A program made the position numbers and the translations under genes. A stretch of 64,000 nt of DNA from Klebsiella michiganensis (lineage in GTDB: Bacteria; Pseudomonadota; Gammaproteobacteria; Enterobacterales; Enterobacteriaceae): assembly GCF_002925905.1 (NCBI RefSeq), contig NZ_PRDB01000013.1, positions 1-64,000 on the forward strand, given 5' to 3'. Below the pieces are notes generated by a model that saw only the letters and a program-made list of their open reading frames with translations, was not told where the DNA came from and made no database searches. Below, piece by piece: positions 19,054-27,233 of this stretch (positions are counted from its first letter, which is position 1; each line of letters opens with the position of its first letter).

Positions 19054-20523
19054 ATGCCAAAACCCATTGCCCCTCTGTTTCAGGAACTGTTATTAGCCCG
19101 CGGCGTGATTAAAGATCAGGTCTACCACGCCCTGCGTCAGGCGATTCTGGATGGCCGATTGTCGGCGGGTTCAAAAATCCCCTCCAGCCGGGCGCTGGCT
19201 GAGATGATGGCGATCTCGCGAAACTCGGTTATTGCCGGTTTTGACCGCCTGATGGATGAGGGGTACCTGGTCACGCGCAAGGGGGCGGGCACCTTTGTCT
19301 GCGAGCATATCCCGGATAACCTCATTAGCGAGTATGACGCGTCGACGCCGCCCGAAACGGCAATAGCCGCCGCAGGGCCGCTTAATCCTGATGTCGCCGC
19401 TCTGGTGTCATCATGGTCAGAAAGAGAGGACAGCGGCGAAATGCGTCAGGTTTTTGCCGTCGGTATCGGCTGTACCGATCTCTTCCCTCATGCTTTATGG
19501 GGGCGGCTGCTGGGGCGCGTCTGGCGGCAATCGCGTCGTGAGCTGGGAGCGCACGCCACGCCCTATGGATATCAACCTCTACGCCAGGCGATTAGTCGCT
19601 ATATTCAGGCGACGCGCGGCGTCAATTGCCACGAAGATCGGGTGATCATTGTCAACGGTATTCAGCAAGCGCTTTCCATCACCGCTCAGGCTTTACTGGA
19701 AAAGGGCGATGAAGTCTGGCTCGACGATCCCGGATACAACGGCGCCCGCGGCGCATTCGCCGCCAGGGGAGCGGTGGTCCGGCCCGTTCGGGTTGACGAG
19801 GAGGGCATGGATATTCAGGATGGCATTCGCCATTACCCGCAAGCTAAGCTGGTCTATACCGCGCCGTCGCACCAGTTCCCGCTCAGTGGAACGCTTAGCC
19901 TGCCCAGAAGGCTCGCCTTACTGGAATGGGCGGAAGCCCATCGGGCGTGGATATTTGAAGACGATTACAATAGCGAATTCCGCTATGCCGCCCGCTCTCT
20001 GCAGGCGTTGCAGGGGTTAGATAATCATCAGCGCGTCATCTACGCGGGCACATTTTCTAAGATGATGTATCCGGAGTTCCGGCTGGGCTTTTTAGTGGTC
20101 CCCGAGCATTTGCGTGAACAGTTTGCCATGACGAAATATTACACCGATCTCTGTAGTGGATATCTCGAACAGGCCGTCCTGGCTCGTTTCATCAGCGAGG
20201 GGCACTATGCCAGCCACGTCCGTCGTATTCGCAAAGCCTGTTTTGAGCGTAAAAGCGCGCTGGAGGCGGCGATTGCCCGCTACTTTGCCGGGCGCATGGT
20301 CGTACATCCAACGGATTCGGGTATTCACATAGTCTGCTGGCTATCAGCGGGTTTAAAGGCAGAAGAGGTCGTCGCTAAGGCGCGCCAGCCAGGTTTCGGC
20401 GTGCAGACGTTTGAGCGCTATTGTCAGCGGCCGATGTCGCGCGAAGGAGTTCTATTCGGTTTTGCAAACCATCCCCCAGCGGTTTTGACCGAGGGAATTC
20501 GCCGCCTGGCTGCGATGTTTTAG
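19054..20523 (+). CDS. MocR/PdxR-type regulator (GntR HTH fused to aminotransferase fold)
   Basis: A 489-residue regulator. Residues 15-80 form a GntR winged helix (IPSSRALAEMMAISRNSVIAGF). From about 120 on it has a class I aminotransferase-like domain; the pyridoxal-phosphate Lys lies in GTFSKMMYPEFRLGF. Such proteins sense PLP or an amino compound bound through PLP rather than catalysing transamination. No ribosome site is visible before the chosen ATG, and no better in-frame start is seen. Its target may be the divergent acetyltransferase. Confidence 0.85.
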   Translation: MPKPIAPLFQELLLARGVIKDQVYHALRQAILDGRLSAGSKIPSSRALAEMMAISRNSVIAGFDRLMDEGYLVTRKGAGTFVCEHIPDNLISEYDASTPPETAIAAAGPLNPDVAALVSSWSEREDSGEMRQVFAVGIGCTDLFPHALWGRLLGRVWRQSRRELGAHATPYGYQPLRQAISRYIQATRGVNCHEDRVIIVNGIQQALSITAQALLEKGDEVWLDDPGYNGARGAFAARGAVVRPVRVDEEGMDIQDGIRHYPQAKLVYTAPSHQFPLSGTLSLPRRLALLEWAEAHRAWIFEDDYNSEFRYAARSLQALQGLDNHQRVIYAGTFSKMMYPEFRLGFLVVPEHLREQFAMTKYYTDLCSGYLEQAVLARFISEGHYASHVRRIRKACFERKSALEAAIARYFAGRMVVHPTDSGIHIVCWLSAGLKAEEVVAKARQPGFGVQTFERYCQRPMSREGVLFGFANHPPAVLTEGIRRLAAMF

Positions 20524-20766
20524 CTCAGCAATACGGGAAATATTTTGCAGGGGATTAATGGCATTCATTGCCGGATTATATTGCAGACAATGATTATCTT
20601 TTTGGAAAACCTGCCCCGTCCTGATTATTCATCTGACAACAGGGGCAGAGTTTTAAAAAGAGAGATACCGCGCCTGGATTTAACGTATATCCACGGCTTC
20701 TGTAATAATATAACCATTCGCTTAGCGATATGTGACTTCCCTGTTTAATTACAGCCGGTTAATAAA
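20524..20766. other. AT-rich gap without recognised genes
   Basis: Lies between the MocR-type gene and the ariR-like gene, whose transcripts converge here. A 67-codon frame crosses it but resembles nothing and has no ribosome site. I see no clear terminator. The change to AT-rich sequence marks the left edge of the blue-light module. Confidence 0.55.
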
Positions 20767-21048
20767 TCAGATATCATCCATGGTGTAGCTGACGACGATT
20801 TCCAGGGTTTTGCGGATAACGTCTGCAGTTACGACATCGCTGGTGGTTTCCAGCGCCGTAATTAACCACAAAATAATCGCCTTGTTGCTGAGGTGACCCT
20901 CAGACTCAAGGATGCTGCTGATAGCCAGCGACATCACCGCTGATTCATCGATCAGTCTGTCGCCTGCGTTGCGGAAATATTCAGAGAGTGCGGTATCGTT
21001 CAGGCCTGCGTAAATATCCGGTTGCTGATGCATAGTCTGTCTCATCAT
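20767..21048 (-). CDS. ariR: AriR/YmgB-family biofilm and acid-resistance connector protein
   Basis: A 93-residue helical protein similar to E. coli AriR (YmgB). Shared features are ALSEYFRNAG, the ESAV turn, LSNKAIILWLI and the C-terminal TADVIRKTLEIVVSYTMDDI. In E. coli this small dimeric protein acts through the Rcs phosphorelay to reduce biofilm and alter colanic acid synthesis when BluR repression is lifted. Two ATGs are adjacent; AGAG lies upstream of the first. It is last of three small genes reading away from bluF. Confidence 0.85.
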   Translation of the reverse strand: MMRQTMHQQPDIYAGLNDTALSEYFRNAGDRLIDESAVMSLAISSILESEGHLSNKAIILWLITALETTSDVVTADVIRKTLEIVVSYTMDDI

Positions 21049-21087
21049 ATTCTCTACTTTGTAAGTTAAACATTAGACCAGTAGTGG

Positions 21088-21411
21088 TCAGTGTATTTTA
21101 TTCGTACCTGGCTGCTGAGGAGAACCTAATAACGAATTCGGCTCATCCCAATTATGCTTAGCGCCTGAAGTACCCACGGTATTGTTTTTTCCACGGCGAG
21201 CTACCATATTACTGATTTCATCGATAATACGCCCAAGTGCATTCCGCCGTTTTTTATCCTGTTCCCCAGCCTGCATGGCCTGGAGTTTCCCGATCAGTGC
21301 TTGTTTACTAATAGGCCCCTTATTTTTGAGTAGAGAGAGGACAGCCTCTCCAATCAATAAATCGGTTAGTGGATCATAATCATTGCGATTCATAACGGTA
21401 TCTCTGATCAT
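21088..21411 (-). CDS. ymgA: YmgA-like connector protein
   Basis: A 107-residue protein. It resembles E. coli YmgA in the stretch LLIGEAVLSLLKNKGPISKQALI, in IIDEISN, and in a C-terminus ending KIH. The middle (after about residue 70) is polar and probably flexible. The ATG at 21411 has AAGGAG six bases upstream, so I prefer it over ATGs at 21417 and 21393. It is the middle gene of a ycgZ-ymgA-ariR set; in E. coli such proteins link the BluR light response to Rcs signalling. Confidence 0.75.
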   Translation of the reverse strand: MIRDTVMNRNDYDPLTDLLIGEAVLSLLKNKGPISKQALIGKLQAMQAGEQDKKRRNALGRIIDEISNMVARRGKNNTVGTSGAKHNWDEPNSLLGSPQQPGTNKIH

Positions 21412-21532
21412 TGTCATCTCCTTGACTGGGAATTTAGTAGCAAGCCGGTAATCCGTGTCAGATACTGGCCCATCCCTTATATTTCCTCATTCAGTAACGA
21501 CTTAAATCACCAGATAGCTGAAGCCACTTTTA

Positions 21533-21775
21533 TCACTGATGCTCAAACAAGAGACCAATCAACGTTTGATAATGGTTTTCTTCTTCAGGTTCTGAAGCCA
21601 CTTCAAGGCGACCCAGCAGTTTCGTACACAGGGATTTGCGATTCAGGTTGCGTCCTTCATTAAGGATATCCATTACAATCTGCCCTAACGTCTCCTGCTG
21701 CGAAGGTAACGACGCTTTATTGAAGTAGTGGGCAATAGCGTTAGCCGTGTCAGGAATGTAACCGTTCTGCTGCAT
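21533..21775 (-). CDS. ycgZ: YcgZ-like connector protein
   Basis: An 80-residue protein closely matching E. coli YcgZ: AIAHYFNKASLPSQQETLGQ, GRNLNRKSLCTKLLGRLE and the ending LIGLLFEHQ. A good ribosome site (AGGAG) precedes the ATG. It is the first gene of the minus-strand set and is divergent from bluF across about 335 bp. In E. coli the ycgZ promoter is the main target of BluR and responds to blue light and cold. Confidence 0.9.
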   Translation of the reverse strand: MQQNGYIPDTANAIAHYFNKASLPSQQETLGQIVMDILNEGRNLNRKSLCTKLLGRLEVASEPEEENHYQTLIGLLFEHQ

Positions 21776-22110
21776 ATGTGCTCCTGTAAGTTCAATTATC
21801 AGTGAAGTTGCGATTAAAGTTATACAATGTTTATCAACTTGTACATAGGAAATGGAAAAAATATGTTAATTTTCTTAATGTTTTTTATAACATATTGATT
21901 TATATGGTTTTAAAATTGTAAAAATCTTAAGGTAAACATCGAGTGGAGATGTACGAATTGTACAGGTATACAGGAAGGCAAGAACGTCAGCGAAAAGAGG
22001 GTGTTAATGTGATTTATTTGTTAATGACTCGGGCGCTTTTACAGGACTTATGCGGGTAGACCTGCTACTGTAATATCTTATTAGCTTTCATCTCTTCTGT
22101 CGGAAACTTC
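21776..22110. promoter_or_regulatory. Divergent ycgZ/bluF control region with TGTACA motifs
   Basis: AT-rich and non-coding. It contains TGTACA at 21840-21845 and 21959-21964 and TGTACG at 21950-21955; the last two form GTACGAATTGTAC. TATACA at 21821-21826 is 13 bp before the first. The same hexamer forms an exact spaced repeat before bluR. MlrA, the close relative of BluR, is known to bind TTGTACA-N12-TGTACAA, so these are candidate BluR half-sites. Confidence 0.6.
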
Positions 22111-23334
22111 ATGCTCACTACCATTATTTATCGCAGCCATATCTGCGACAACGTGTCAATTAAATCGCTCGAAAGCATGGTTGCTGAAGCAAATGTCAAA
22201 AATAGTCAGGAAAACGTGTCGGGTATTCTGCTTTTTAACGGCACCCACTTTTTTCAGCTATTAGAAGGACCTGAAGAGAAGGTTGAGGAAATTTACCGTC
22301 TTATCTGCGCAGACCCGCGGCACCATAACCTCGTGGAGCTGCTCAGGGATCATGGACCGATGCGGCGCTTTGGTAAAATTGGCATGGAACTCTTTGATTT
22401 ACGAGAGTTTGACCGCGATGAAGTGCTGCAGGCTGTGCTGGATAAAGGGACCACAAAATATCAGCTCACCTATGACGACAGAGCGCTCCATTTTTTCCGT
22501 ACCTTCGTCGAAGCCACGGAAAAGGAAAACTATTACGAAATTCCTGCGGCTGAAAGCTGGGAGTTTGTGATAGAAGACGCTGCCTGCTACCCTGAAACTC
22601 CGCTGCAAGAGGCCGAATGCAGCTTTGCTTTTCAGCCGGTCATCGATCCGTTTGCCAAAGAGGTCGTCTCCTACGAAGCGCTGCTGCGCACGACTTCCGG
22701 TGATTCGCCAGCGGTCTATTTTGACGGACTTTCGCGAGAGGAAATCTACTGGACGGATCTCCACAGCAAGCGCATTGCCTTCGCCATGGCGGGACTTTTG
22801 CACCTCCGTGGACGCACGTTGTCGATTAATCTGCTGCCCATGACGCTGGTGAATGTTCCCAACGCTGTCGAATTTCTGTTAGCGGAAATTGAAGCCAGCG
22901 GTTTGATCCCTGAGCAAATTATTGTGGAATTTACCGAAAGCGAAGCCATTTCCCGTCTTGATGAATTCACCGATTCCGTACGTAAGCTCAAGTCTGCGGG
23001 AATTCGCGTGGCTATCGATCATTTTGGCGCCGGGTTTGCCGGGCTACTGCTGCTGGCTCAGTTTCAGCCGGACCGCATCAAGATTAATCGCCAGCTGGTC
23101 AAAGATATCCATAAGCACGGCCCAAAACAGGCAATCGTTCAGGCGATTATTAAATGCTGTCATTCCCTGGAAATCGCCATTTCTGCGGTGGGTATCGAGC
23201 AGGCGGAGGAGTGGATGTGGCTGGAGTCAGCGGGGATTACGCATTTCCAGGGAAATTTATTTGCCAGTCCGTGTCTGGGAGGCATTCCGCCGGTAGCATG
23301 GCCAGAGAAAAAAGTAGCGTGTGAGCTTCTTTAA
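22111..23334 (+). CDS. bluF: BluF, blue-light sensor (BLUF domain) with EAL domain
   Basis: A 407-residue photoreceptor. The N-terminal BLUF domain (1-95) binds FAD; the light-switch Tyr is in IIYRS and the Gln in THFFQLLEG. An EAL domain follows from about 165. It keeps the Glu of EALL, the Asn of INLLP, the Glu of VEFTES and the Lys of RIKIN. However, the second Asp of the DDFGTG motif is His (IDHFGAG) and the first Glu of EGVE is Val. It therefore probably does not hydrolyse cyclic-di-GMP; like E. coli BluF it should bind and remove the repressor BluR when lit. Confidence 0.92.
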   Translation: MLTTIIYRSHICDNVSIKSLESMVAEANVKNSQENVSGILLFNGTHFFQLLEGPEEKVEEIYRLICADPRHHNLVELLRDHGPMRRFGKIGMELFDLREFDRDEVLQAVLDKGTTKYQLTYDDRALHFFRTFVEATEKENYYEIPAAESWEFVIEDAACYPETPLQEAECSFAFQPVIDPFAKEVVSYEALLRTTSGDSPAVYFDGLSREEIYWTDLHSKRIAFAMAGLLHLRGRTLSINLLPMTLVNVPNAVEFLLAEIEASGLIPEQIIVEFTESEAISRLDEFTDSVRKLKSAGIRVAIDHFGAGFAGLLLLAQFQPDRIKINRQLVKDIHKHGPKQAIVQAIIKCCHSLEIAISAVGIEQAEEWMWLESAGITHFQGNLFASPCLGGIPPVAWPEKKVACELL

Positions 23335-23443
23335 ATTTTGACCCCGGCTCAGCGCAGCGTGTCGGTTAAAAAGCGGTGTATAACGGTAAAATAAGCCCTG
23401 TTTTTTTGCCCAGTATATCGGCGCCCGACCTGTTTATTTTAGC

Positions 23444-23467
23444 TGTACAAAAAAAGTTAATTGTACA
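23444..23467 (+). promoter_or_regulatory. MlrA/BluR-type operator upstream of bluR
   Basis: TGTACA-N12-TGTACA, flanked on the right by an extra A, about 57 bp before bluR. The spacing and half-sites equal the known MlrA site at csgD (TTGTACA-N12-TGTACAA). BluR has a near-identical HTH type, so autoregulation is the simplest reading. Confidence 0.65.
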
Positions 23468-23523
23468 ACCAGGCTAAATTCGTTAATTTAGTCGGTAAAG
23501 TATTATCAGGTTAGAGGGCGCTA

Positions 23524-24255
23524 ATGGCATATTACAGCATCGGTGAAGTTGCCGAACGTTGCGGAATCAACCCCGTGACTTTGCGTGCATGGCAGCGAAG
23601 ATATGGTTTGCTAAAGCCGCAGAGAAGCGAGGGAGGACACCGCCAGTTTGACGAGGAGGACGTTCAGCGCATTGAGGAAATCAAACGCTGGATCGATCGC
23701 GGGGTCTCCGTGGGCAAGGTTAAGGCGCTTCTGGAAGGCCATCAGCCTGAAACGCAAGACGCTGCCGTCCTGCTCCAGGAAGAGATGATGACGCTTCTGC
23801 GAGGTGTCCAGCCCTCAAAATTACGCACCCGCATCATGTCCCTCAGCCATGAATATCCCGTAGATAAACTGATTGACCGGCTCTTTGTCCCCGTCCGCAG
23901 TAAGCTCAATCTCGATCCGAACACCTCCATGGCGATTATCAGTATGCTGGACGGTATCCTGATTGATTGCGTAGCGTCCATTCTTGCGGAATCGCGCAAA
24001 AAGGTGGGGAAAGAGACGCTGTTGGTGGGGTGGGGTAATGAAGACCGTACCCGTCTGTGGCTGGAAGCGTGGCGTTTATCGCAGCGCGCCTGGCACGTCA
24101 ACGTGCTGGCGGAGCCGCTGGATTCTCCTCGCCCGGAACTGTTTCCTGGTCAGCACATTTTTGTCTGGACCGGCCGCGCGCTGACCCCCTTGCAGGCAGA
24201 ATTACTTAGCCACTGGCAAAGCCAGGGCTTCACCATTGAGTTTCACGGAGAGTAA
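23524..24255 (+). CDS. bluR: BluR, MerR-family light-released repressor
   Basis: A 243-residue regulator whose first 75 residues, a MerR winged helix ([20 protein letters not shown]), are nearly identical to E. coli BluR (YcgE). The C-terminal domain resembles cobalamin-binding folds but lacks a visible B12 His motif (DxHxxG). In E. coli, photoactivated BluF binds this domain and frees the ycgZ promoter. It lies 190 bp downstream of bluF on the same strand, with its own operator-like site. Confidence 0.92.
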   Translation: MAYYSIGEVAERCGINPVTLRAWQRRYGLLKPQRSEGGHRQFDEEDVQRIEEIKRWIDRGVSVGKVKALLEGHQPETQDAAVLLQEEMMTLLRGVQPSKLRTRIMSLSHEYPVDKLIDRLFVPVRSKLNLDPNTSMAIISMLDGILIDCVASILAESRKKVGKETLLVGWGNEDRTRLWLEAWRLSQRAWHVNVLAEPLDSPRPELFPGQHIFVWTGRALTPLQAELLSHWQSQGFTIEFHGE

Positions 24256-24270
24256 GCGTCTTAGAGGGTT

Positions 24271-24307
24271 AGCAGCGGAACATTTTTAGAGATGTTATTC
24301 CGCCGCT
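24271..24307. terminator. Possible bidirectional stem-loop between bluR and the LuxR-type gene
   Basis: An imperfect inverted repeat (AGCAGCGGAACAT paired with ATGTTATTCCGCCGCT) in the gap between converging genes. It has no strong T-tract, so termination is uncertain. Confidence 0.4.
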
Positions 24308-24349
24308 TGTCTTCCTGAAGCATGGCAACATGCGCTGGCAGGTAAATTA

Positions 24350-24904
24350 TCAGAAATTGAGCTGGGTCCAGGCTTTAAACGTTTCGCTGCGGCTAATATT
24401 AAAAAAATCTGTCCGACCCGAGCAGCCGAGCTTTTTGATTAAGGTCAGGCGAATTTGATAAATTGTTTTAATATGTAAATTCAGCGACTTCCCTATATTT
24501 GCCATCGCTTCACCATCGTTCATCAGGCGAATCACTTCTTTTTCGCGATTGGTAAAAACGATACTTTCAGATTCCCGGTCAGGCTTCTTACCGAACAAGG
24601 TGGGGCGGAGAATAAACGATTTTATCTCAGCGGGCGTTGAGCGCGCTGGGATTCTGTACATTGGTATTTCGCTCAGGAAGTTCAAATCATTACCGTCGGT
24701 GAGCAGGACAAAACGAACTCTTTTGCGATCGTAATGATGATTAAGCACCGCATAATAGTTATCGCTGGTGAAAAAGACATATTTTCCATGAAAACAGCCT
24801 GGTGATAATGAATCGAGTACAAGCTGTAATCCTTGACGAAGAAGGTTATTGTTAATCCAAAGATCGTAATGATTAAAAAAGTGACCTTGCTTGTCGTTAT
24901 TCAT
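24350..24904 (-). CDS. LuxR-type transcriptional regulator
   Basis: A 184-residue protein with a C-terminal LuxR/GerE helix-turn-helix: FTNREKEVIRLMNDGEAMA, then IKTIYQIRLTLIKKLG (about 117-165). The N-terminal half (1-100) matches no receiver that I can identify; it lacks the usual phosphoacceptor Asp context. It resembles the short unpaired regulators of fimbriae, capsule or the Rcs network. GGAGG precedes the ATG. Its position beside BluF/BluR and the small connector genes suggests a part in biofilm control, but this is inference. Confidence 0.75.
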   Translation of the reverse strand: MNNDKQGHFFNHYDLWINNNLLRQGLQLVLDSLSPGCFHGKYVFFTSDNYYAVLNHHYDRKRVRFVLLTDGNDLNFLSEIPMYRIPARSTPAEIKSFILRPTLFGKKPDRESESIVFTNREKEVIRLMNDGEAMANIGKSLNLHIKTIYQIRLTLIKKLGCSGRTDFFNISRSETFKAWTQLNF

Positions 24905-24962
24905 TTGTCCTCCGAGGTAGAAGTGTTAATAATGGCTTAATTTAACAAATCACATATCATGC

Positions 24963-25181
24963 TTAGTGATGGTTTTTACCACGTAGCACATGCAGCGTTT
25001 GGATATATAAATCGGCGAGTATTTCATTTTTCTCGAGATTCAGGCGCCGCTGAACCTCAACGATTAAACGCTCATGGCTAACGGCTTCGCTCTCCGTCTG
25101 GGTCTGCACCATGTGTTCGATATTTTTCAGCAAAGCAGAGTTAGAAATAAACTCTGCAGGAATAGTATTTTTAATCTGCAT
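24963..25181 (-). CDS. Small YmgB/AriR-like protein
   Basis: A 72-residue, mainly helical protein without membrane segments. The stretch ESEAVSHERLIVEVQRRLN followed by ILADLYIQTLHVLRGK follows the same pattern as AriR (NKAIILWLITALE...VIRKTLEIVV), so I read it as a distant member of the AriR/YmgA group. GAGATA lies before the ATG. It precedes the LuxR-type gene on the same strand by 58 bp, and the two may form an operon. Function unknown. Confidence 0.6.
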   Translation of the reverse strand: MQIKNTIPAEFISNSALLKNIEHMVQTQTESEAVSHERLIVEVQRRLNLEKNEILADLYIQTLHVLRGKNHH

Positions 25182-25594
25182 GGTATATCTCGGGTTATGT
25201 TAGACAATAAATCAACAAACAAAGATGCGGGATAAAAATCATCTTTGCTCTACGGTTCTTCACCATTTCAAAGGAAATGGTGTGCATTTTTTTAAATCAT
25301 AAGAATGCTGTAATGCAGAATTTAAAACTTACGTAATAACTATAGTCACGATCTTCAGGATGTACAATTTTTCCGAATTAATTTTGTACATTTAGTTGGT
25401 TTTTTTAACATTGACTTATAAGATATTGTTTTGTAGAGTTATTTTCTGTAAAGATAATGTGAAAAAGTTGTACAGAACGGCGTCTGTACAGGGATAACCT
25501 ACAGGATGAGGGGATAGCGATGAAGAAGCGGGAAGGGCACAGCGGGAAGAGAAAGAGACAAAGGGGGAATAGCTTCCCCCTTTTGGCGTAAGCG
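25182..25594. promoter_or_regulatory. Intergenic region with four TGTACA motifs
   Basis: An AT-rich stretch between the small AriR-like gene and ybhC. TGTACA occurs at 25361-25366, 25385-25390, 25469-25474 and 25485-25490, giving pairs spaced by 18 and 10 bp. It is probably the control region of the 72-residue gene and the LuxR-type gene. The right end holds the ybhC terminator stem (25562-25583). Confidence 0.5.
25562..25583 (-). terminator. Terminator stem after ybhC
   Basis: Stem AGGGGGAA/TTCCCCCT with loop TAGC (minus-strand reading GCTA), followed on the minus strand by TTTGTCTCTTT, which is only moderately T-rich. Confidence 0.65.
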
Positions 25595-26878
25595 TTACTG
25601 CTTCGGTTCAGCGACGACAAAGCTTCCCACGCCGCGGTTGTTGTATTCCCACATGCGGTTGAAGTTAGCGTCATTCAGGTTACGCTGCGGGTTGCCTTTG
25701 GCATCCGCAGTACCGGTGTTGCCGCTAAACGGACGGTTTGAACCGACGGCATCAGCCCACGGTTTGGCAATATTAAAGCCTTCATTAATGACGCTATCGC
25801 GAATAACGACCTGGCCATTGGTGTTGCCGTCAACGTCCAGAGAGCGGCCCAGCTGCGCGACGTTATCGCCGGAAGCGGTAAAGCGGCTGTTGATCGCCAG
25901 GAAGCCGTAGGTCACGCTCTTCAGGGTCGCTGGCGCAAAGACGTAGCCCTCTTTCTGGGTGCGCGAATTGACCACGCGGAAGTCGGTATTGTCGAACACG
26001 ACCGCCCCACGACCGGAAACGATATCGACGTCGCCTTCAATATAGCTGTTGCTGACCAGGGTTCGGGTCTGACGGTTATCCTGCAGGCGGTTTTGTACGC
26101 CGCTGTTGGTCACGAAAAAGGTGTTCTGGCGACCGAGGATATTCACCTTGTTAATCTGCACCCGATCGCCATCGCTACGCAGCGCCACGGCCTGATGGGT
26201 GCCCGCGTCTACGCTGTCGCCGAGGTTGTTGGCGATAGTCAGGTTCTGTAGCTGGAGATCGTTATTCTGCGACCAGAATACCGCTGAGCACATCACGCCA
26301 ACGGTGGCGGCACGTCTGCTCTGGCAGCTGTCGTACATATACCAGGCCGGTTTGCCCGGCATATATTTGCCGCCCGGATTAACCTGGTGACGCCAGGAGA
26401 CCGGATCCATTTCTGAATCAATCGCTGCGCTGATTTTTACATCAATCGGCTTCTCACCGGTGCCGTACAGGGTCAGCGCGCCAGGCGCCGCCGGAACGTA
26501 TACGGTGCCCGCATATTCACCCGGCATGATGGCGATAAACTGACGACGATTGGAGTGGCGGGTAATCGCTGCATCCACCGCGGCCTGAATCGTGGTGTGG
26601 GTTACCCCCTGGGTACCCGCAGGACCCACGACAAAATCCGGCTGCGCCGGGAGGCTGATGGCGGACGGGCTCCACGCCGCGGCGTTAGGATCGAGAGACT
26701 GGAAATAGCTCGCCGGTAAGAAGTTTTTCGCCTCATCGGCGGTTAAAACTGGACGAGAGGCCGTGCCCGGCGCTGTTTGCGTTGAGGGCTGTTGATCGGC
26801 AGGCGTCGAACTACAGGCGGACAACGTCACGCCAAAGGCCAGCGCCAGCGCCAGGTGGGAAACGGAATATGTGTTCAT
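25595..26878 (-). CDS. ybhC: YbhC, outer-membrane lipoprotein of the pectin-methylesterase family
   Basis: A 427-residue protein with a lipoprotein signal peptide ending LSACSS (lipidated Cys about residue 22). The rest is a right-handed beta-helix of the pectinesterase fold, with TTIQAAVDAAI and GDVDIVSGRGAVVFDNTDF. E. coli YbhC is an outer-membrane lipoprotein with acyl-CoA thioesterase activity reported and without proven pectinesterase activity. It is the last E. coli-like gene before the lambda-type attachment sequence and hut. Confidence 0.92.
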   Translation of the reverse strand: MNTYSVSHLALALAFGVTLSACSSTPADQQPSTQTAPGTASRPVLTADEAKNFLPASYFQSLDPNAAAWSPSAISLPAQPDFVVGPAGTQGVTHTTIQAAVDAAITRHSNRRQFIAIMPGEYAGTVYVPAAPGALTLYGTGEKPIDVKISAAIDSEMDPVSWRHQVNPGGKYMPGKPAWYMYDSCQSRRAATVGVMCSAVFWSQNNDLQLQNLTIANNLGDSVDAGTHQAVALRSDGDRVQINKVNILGRQNTFFVTNSGVQNRLQDNRQTRTLVSNSYIEGDVDIVSGRGAVVFDNTDFRVVNSRTQKEGYVFAPATLKSVTYGFLAINSRFTASGDNVAQLGRSLDVDGNTNGQVVIRDSVINEGFNIAKPWADAVGSNRPFSGNTGTADAKGNPQRNLNDANFNRMWEYNNRGVGSFVVAEPKQ

Positions 26879-26906
26879 GTTGCTCCGGGCAAGAATAAAT
26901 TAAGGG

Positions 26907-27035
26907 TATATACACTTCATCCTTCAAGCTGCCTCGGCGTTGGCTGCGTTCGCTCACCCCAGTCACGTATTTATATACGCTCCTGGGGACTCGTTCTCTT
27001 GCCGCCTTGATGCAACTCGAATGATTTTGTGTATA
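26907..27035. repeat. ERIC element (about 129 bp)
   Basis: Full-length enterobacterial repetitive intergenic consensus. It contains CTTCAAGCTGCCTCGGCGTT, GGCTGCGTTCGCTCACCCCA, GCTCCTGGGGACTCG and GCCGCCTTGATGCAACTCGA, with complementary ends (TATACAC.../...GTGTATA). It lies in the ybhC 5' region. Confidence 0.92.
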
Positions 27036-27050
27036 GGTCCTTTAAAGCCT

Positions 27051-27065
27051 GCTGTTTTATACCAA
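27051..27065. other. Lambda-type phage attachment site (attB) homologue
   Basis: The 15-base core here is GCTGTTTTATACCAA, 13 of 15 identical to the E. coli lambda attB core GCTTTTTTATACTAA. The 7-bp strand-exchange region TTTATAC is intact. The right flank (CTTAAGCGAAACGGGAAG) is also close to the E. coli flank. As in E. coli it lies between gal and bio beside ybhC. It is empty: no prophage is present. Confidence 0.8.
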
Positions 27066-27202
27066 CTTAAGCGAAACGGGAAGACGTAGCGCAAAAAAGT
27101 TGTTTCTTTACATAATAAGAGCCGGAAACGAGCCGCTTTTGATCACAAATAAATAACATTTTCCGGGGGCTGAGTTGACATCTCTCGCGGAATCAAAATA
27201 AA

Positions 27203-27212
27203 TGTCTATACA
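27203..27212 (-). promoter_or_regulatory. HutC operator core upstream of hutI
   Basis: The ten bases TGTCTATACA are the reverse complement of the TGTATAGACA core of the HutC site found before hutU. It lies about 22 bp before the hutI start, so HutC should repress hutI(G)C as well. Confidence 0.75.
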
Positions 27213-27233
27213 ACCCATGACAAGTTGACCGCT

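Noticed and set aside
20545-20748. 67-codon frame in the AT-rich gap
   Set aside because: No similarity, no ribosome site and mixed composition; reported only as gap content.
25405-25674. 89-codon frame overlapping the ybhC end
   Set aside because: It overlaps ybhC on the same strand in another frame and covers its terminator; low-complexity Leu/Phe/Ser/Arg-rich product.
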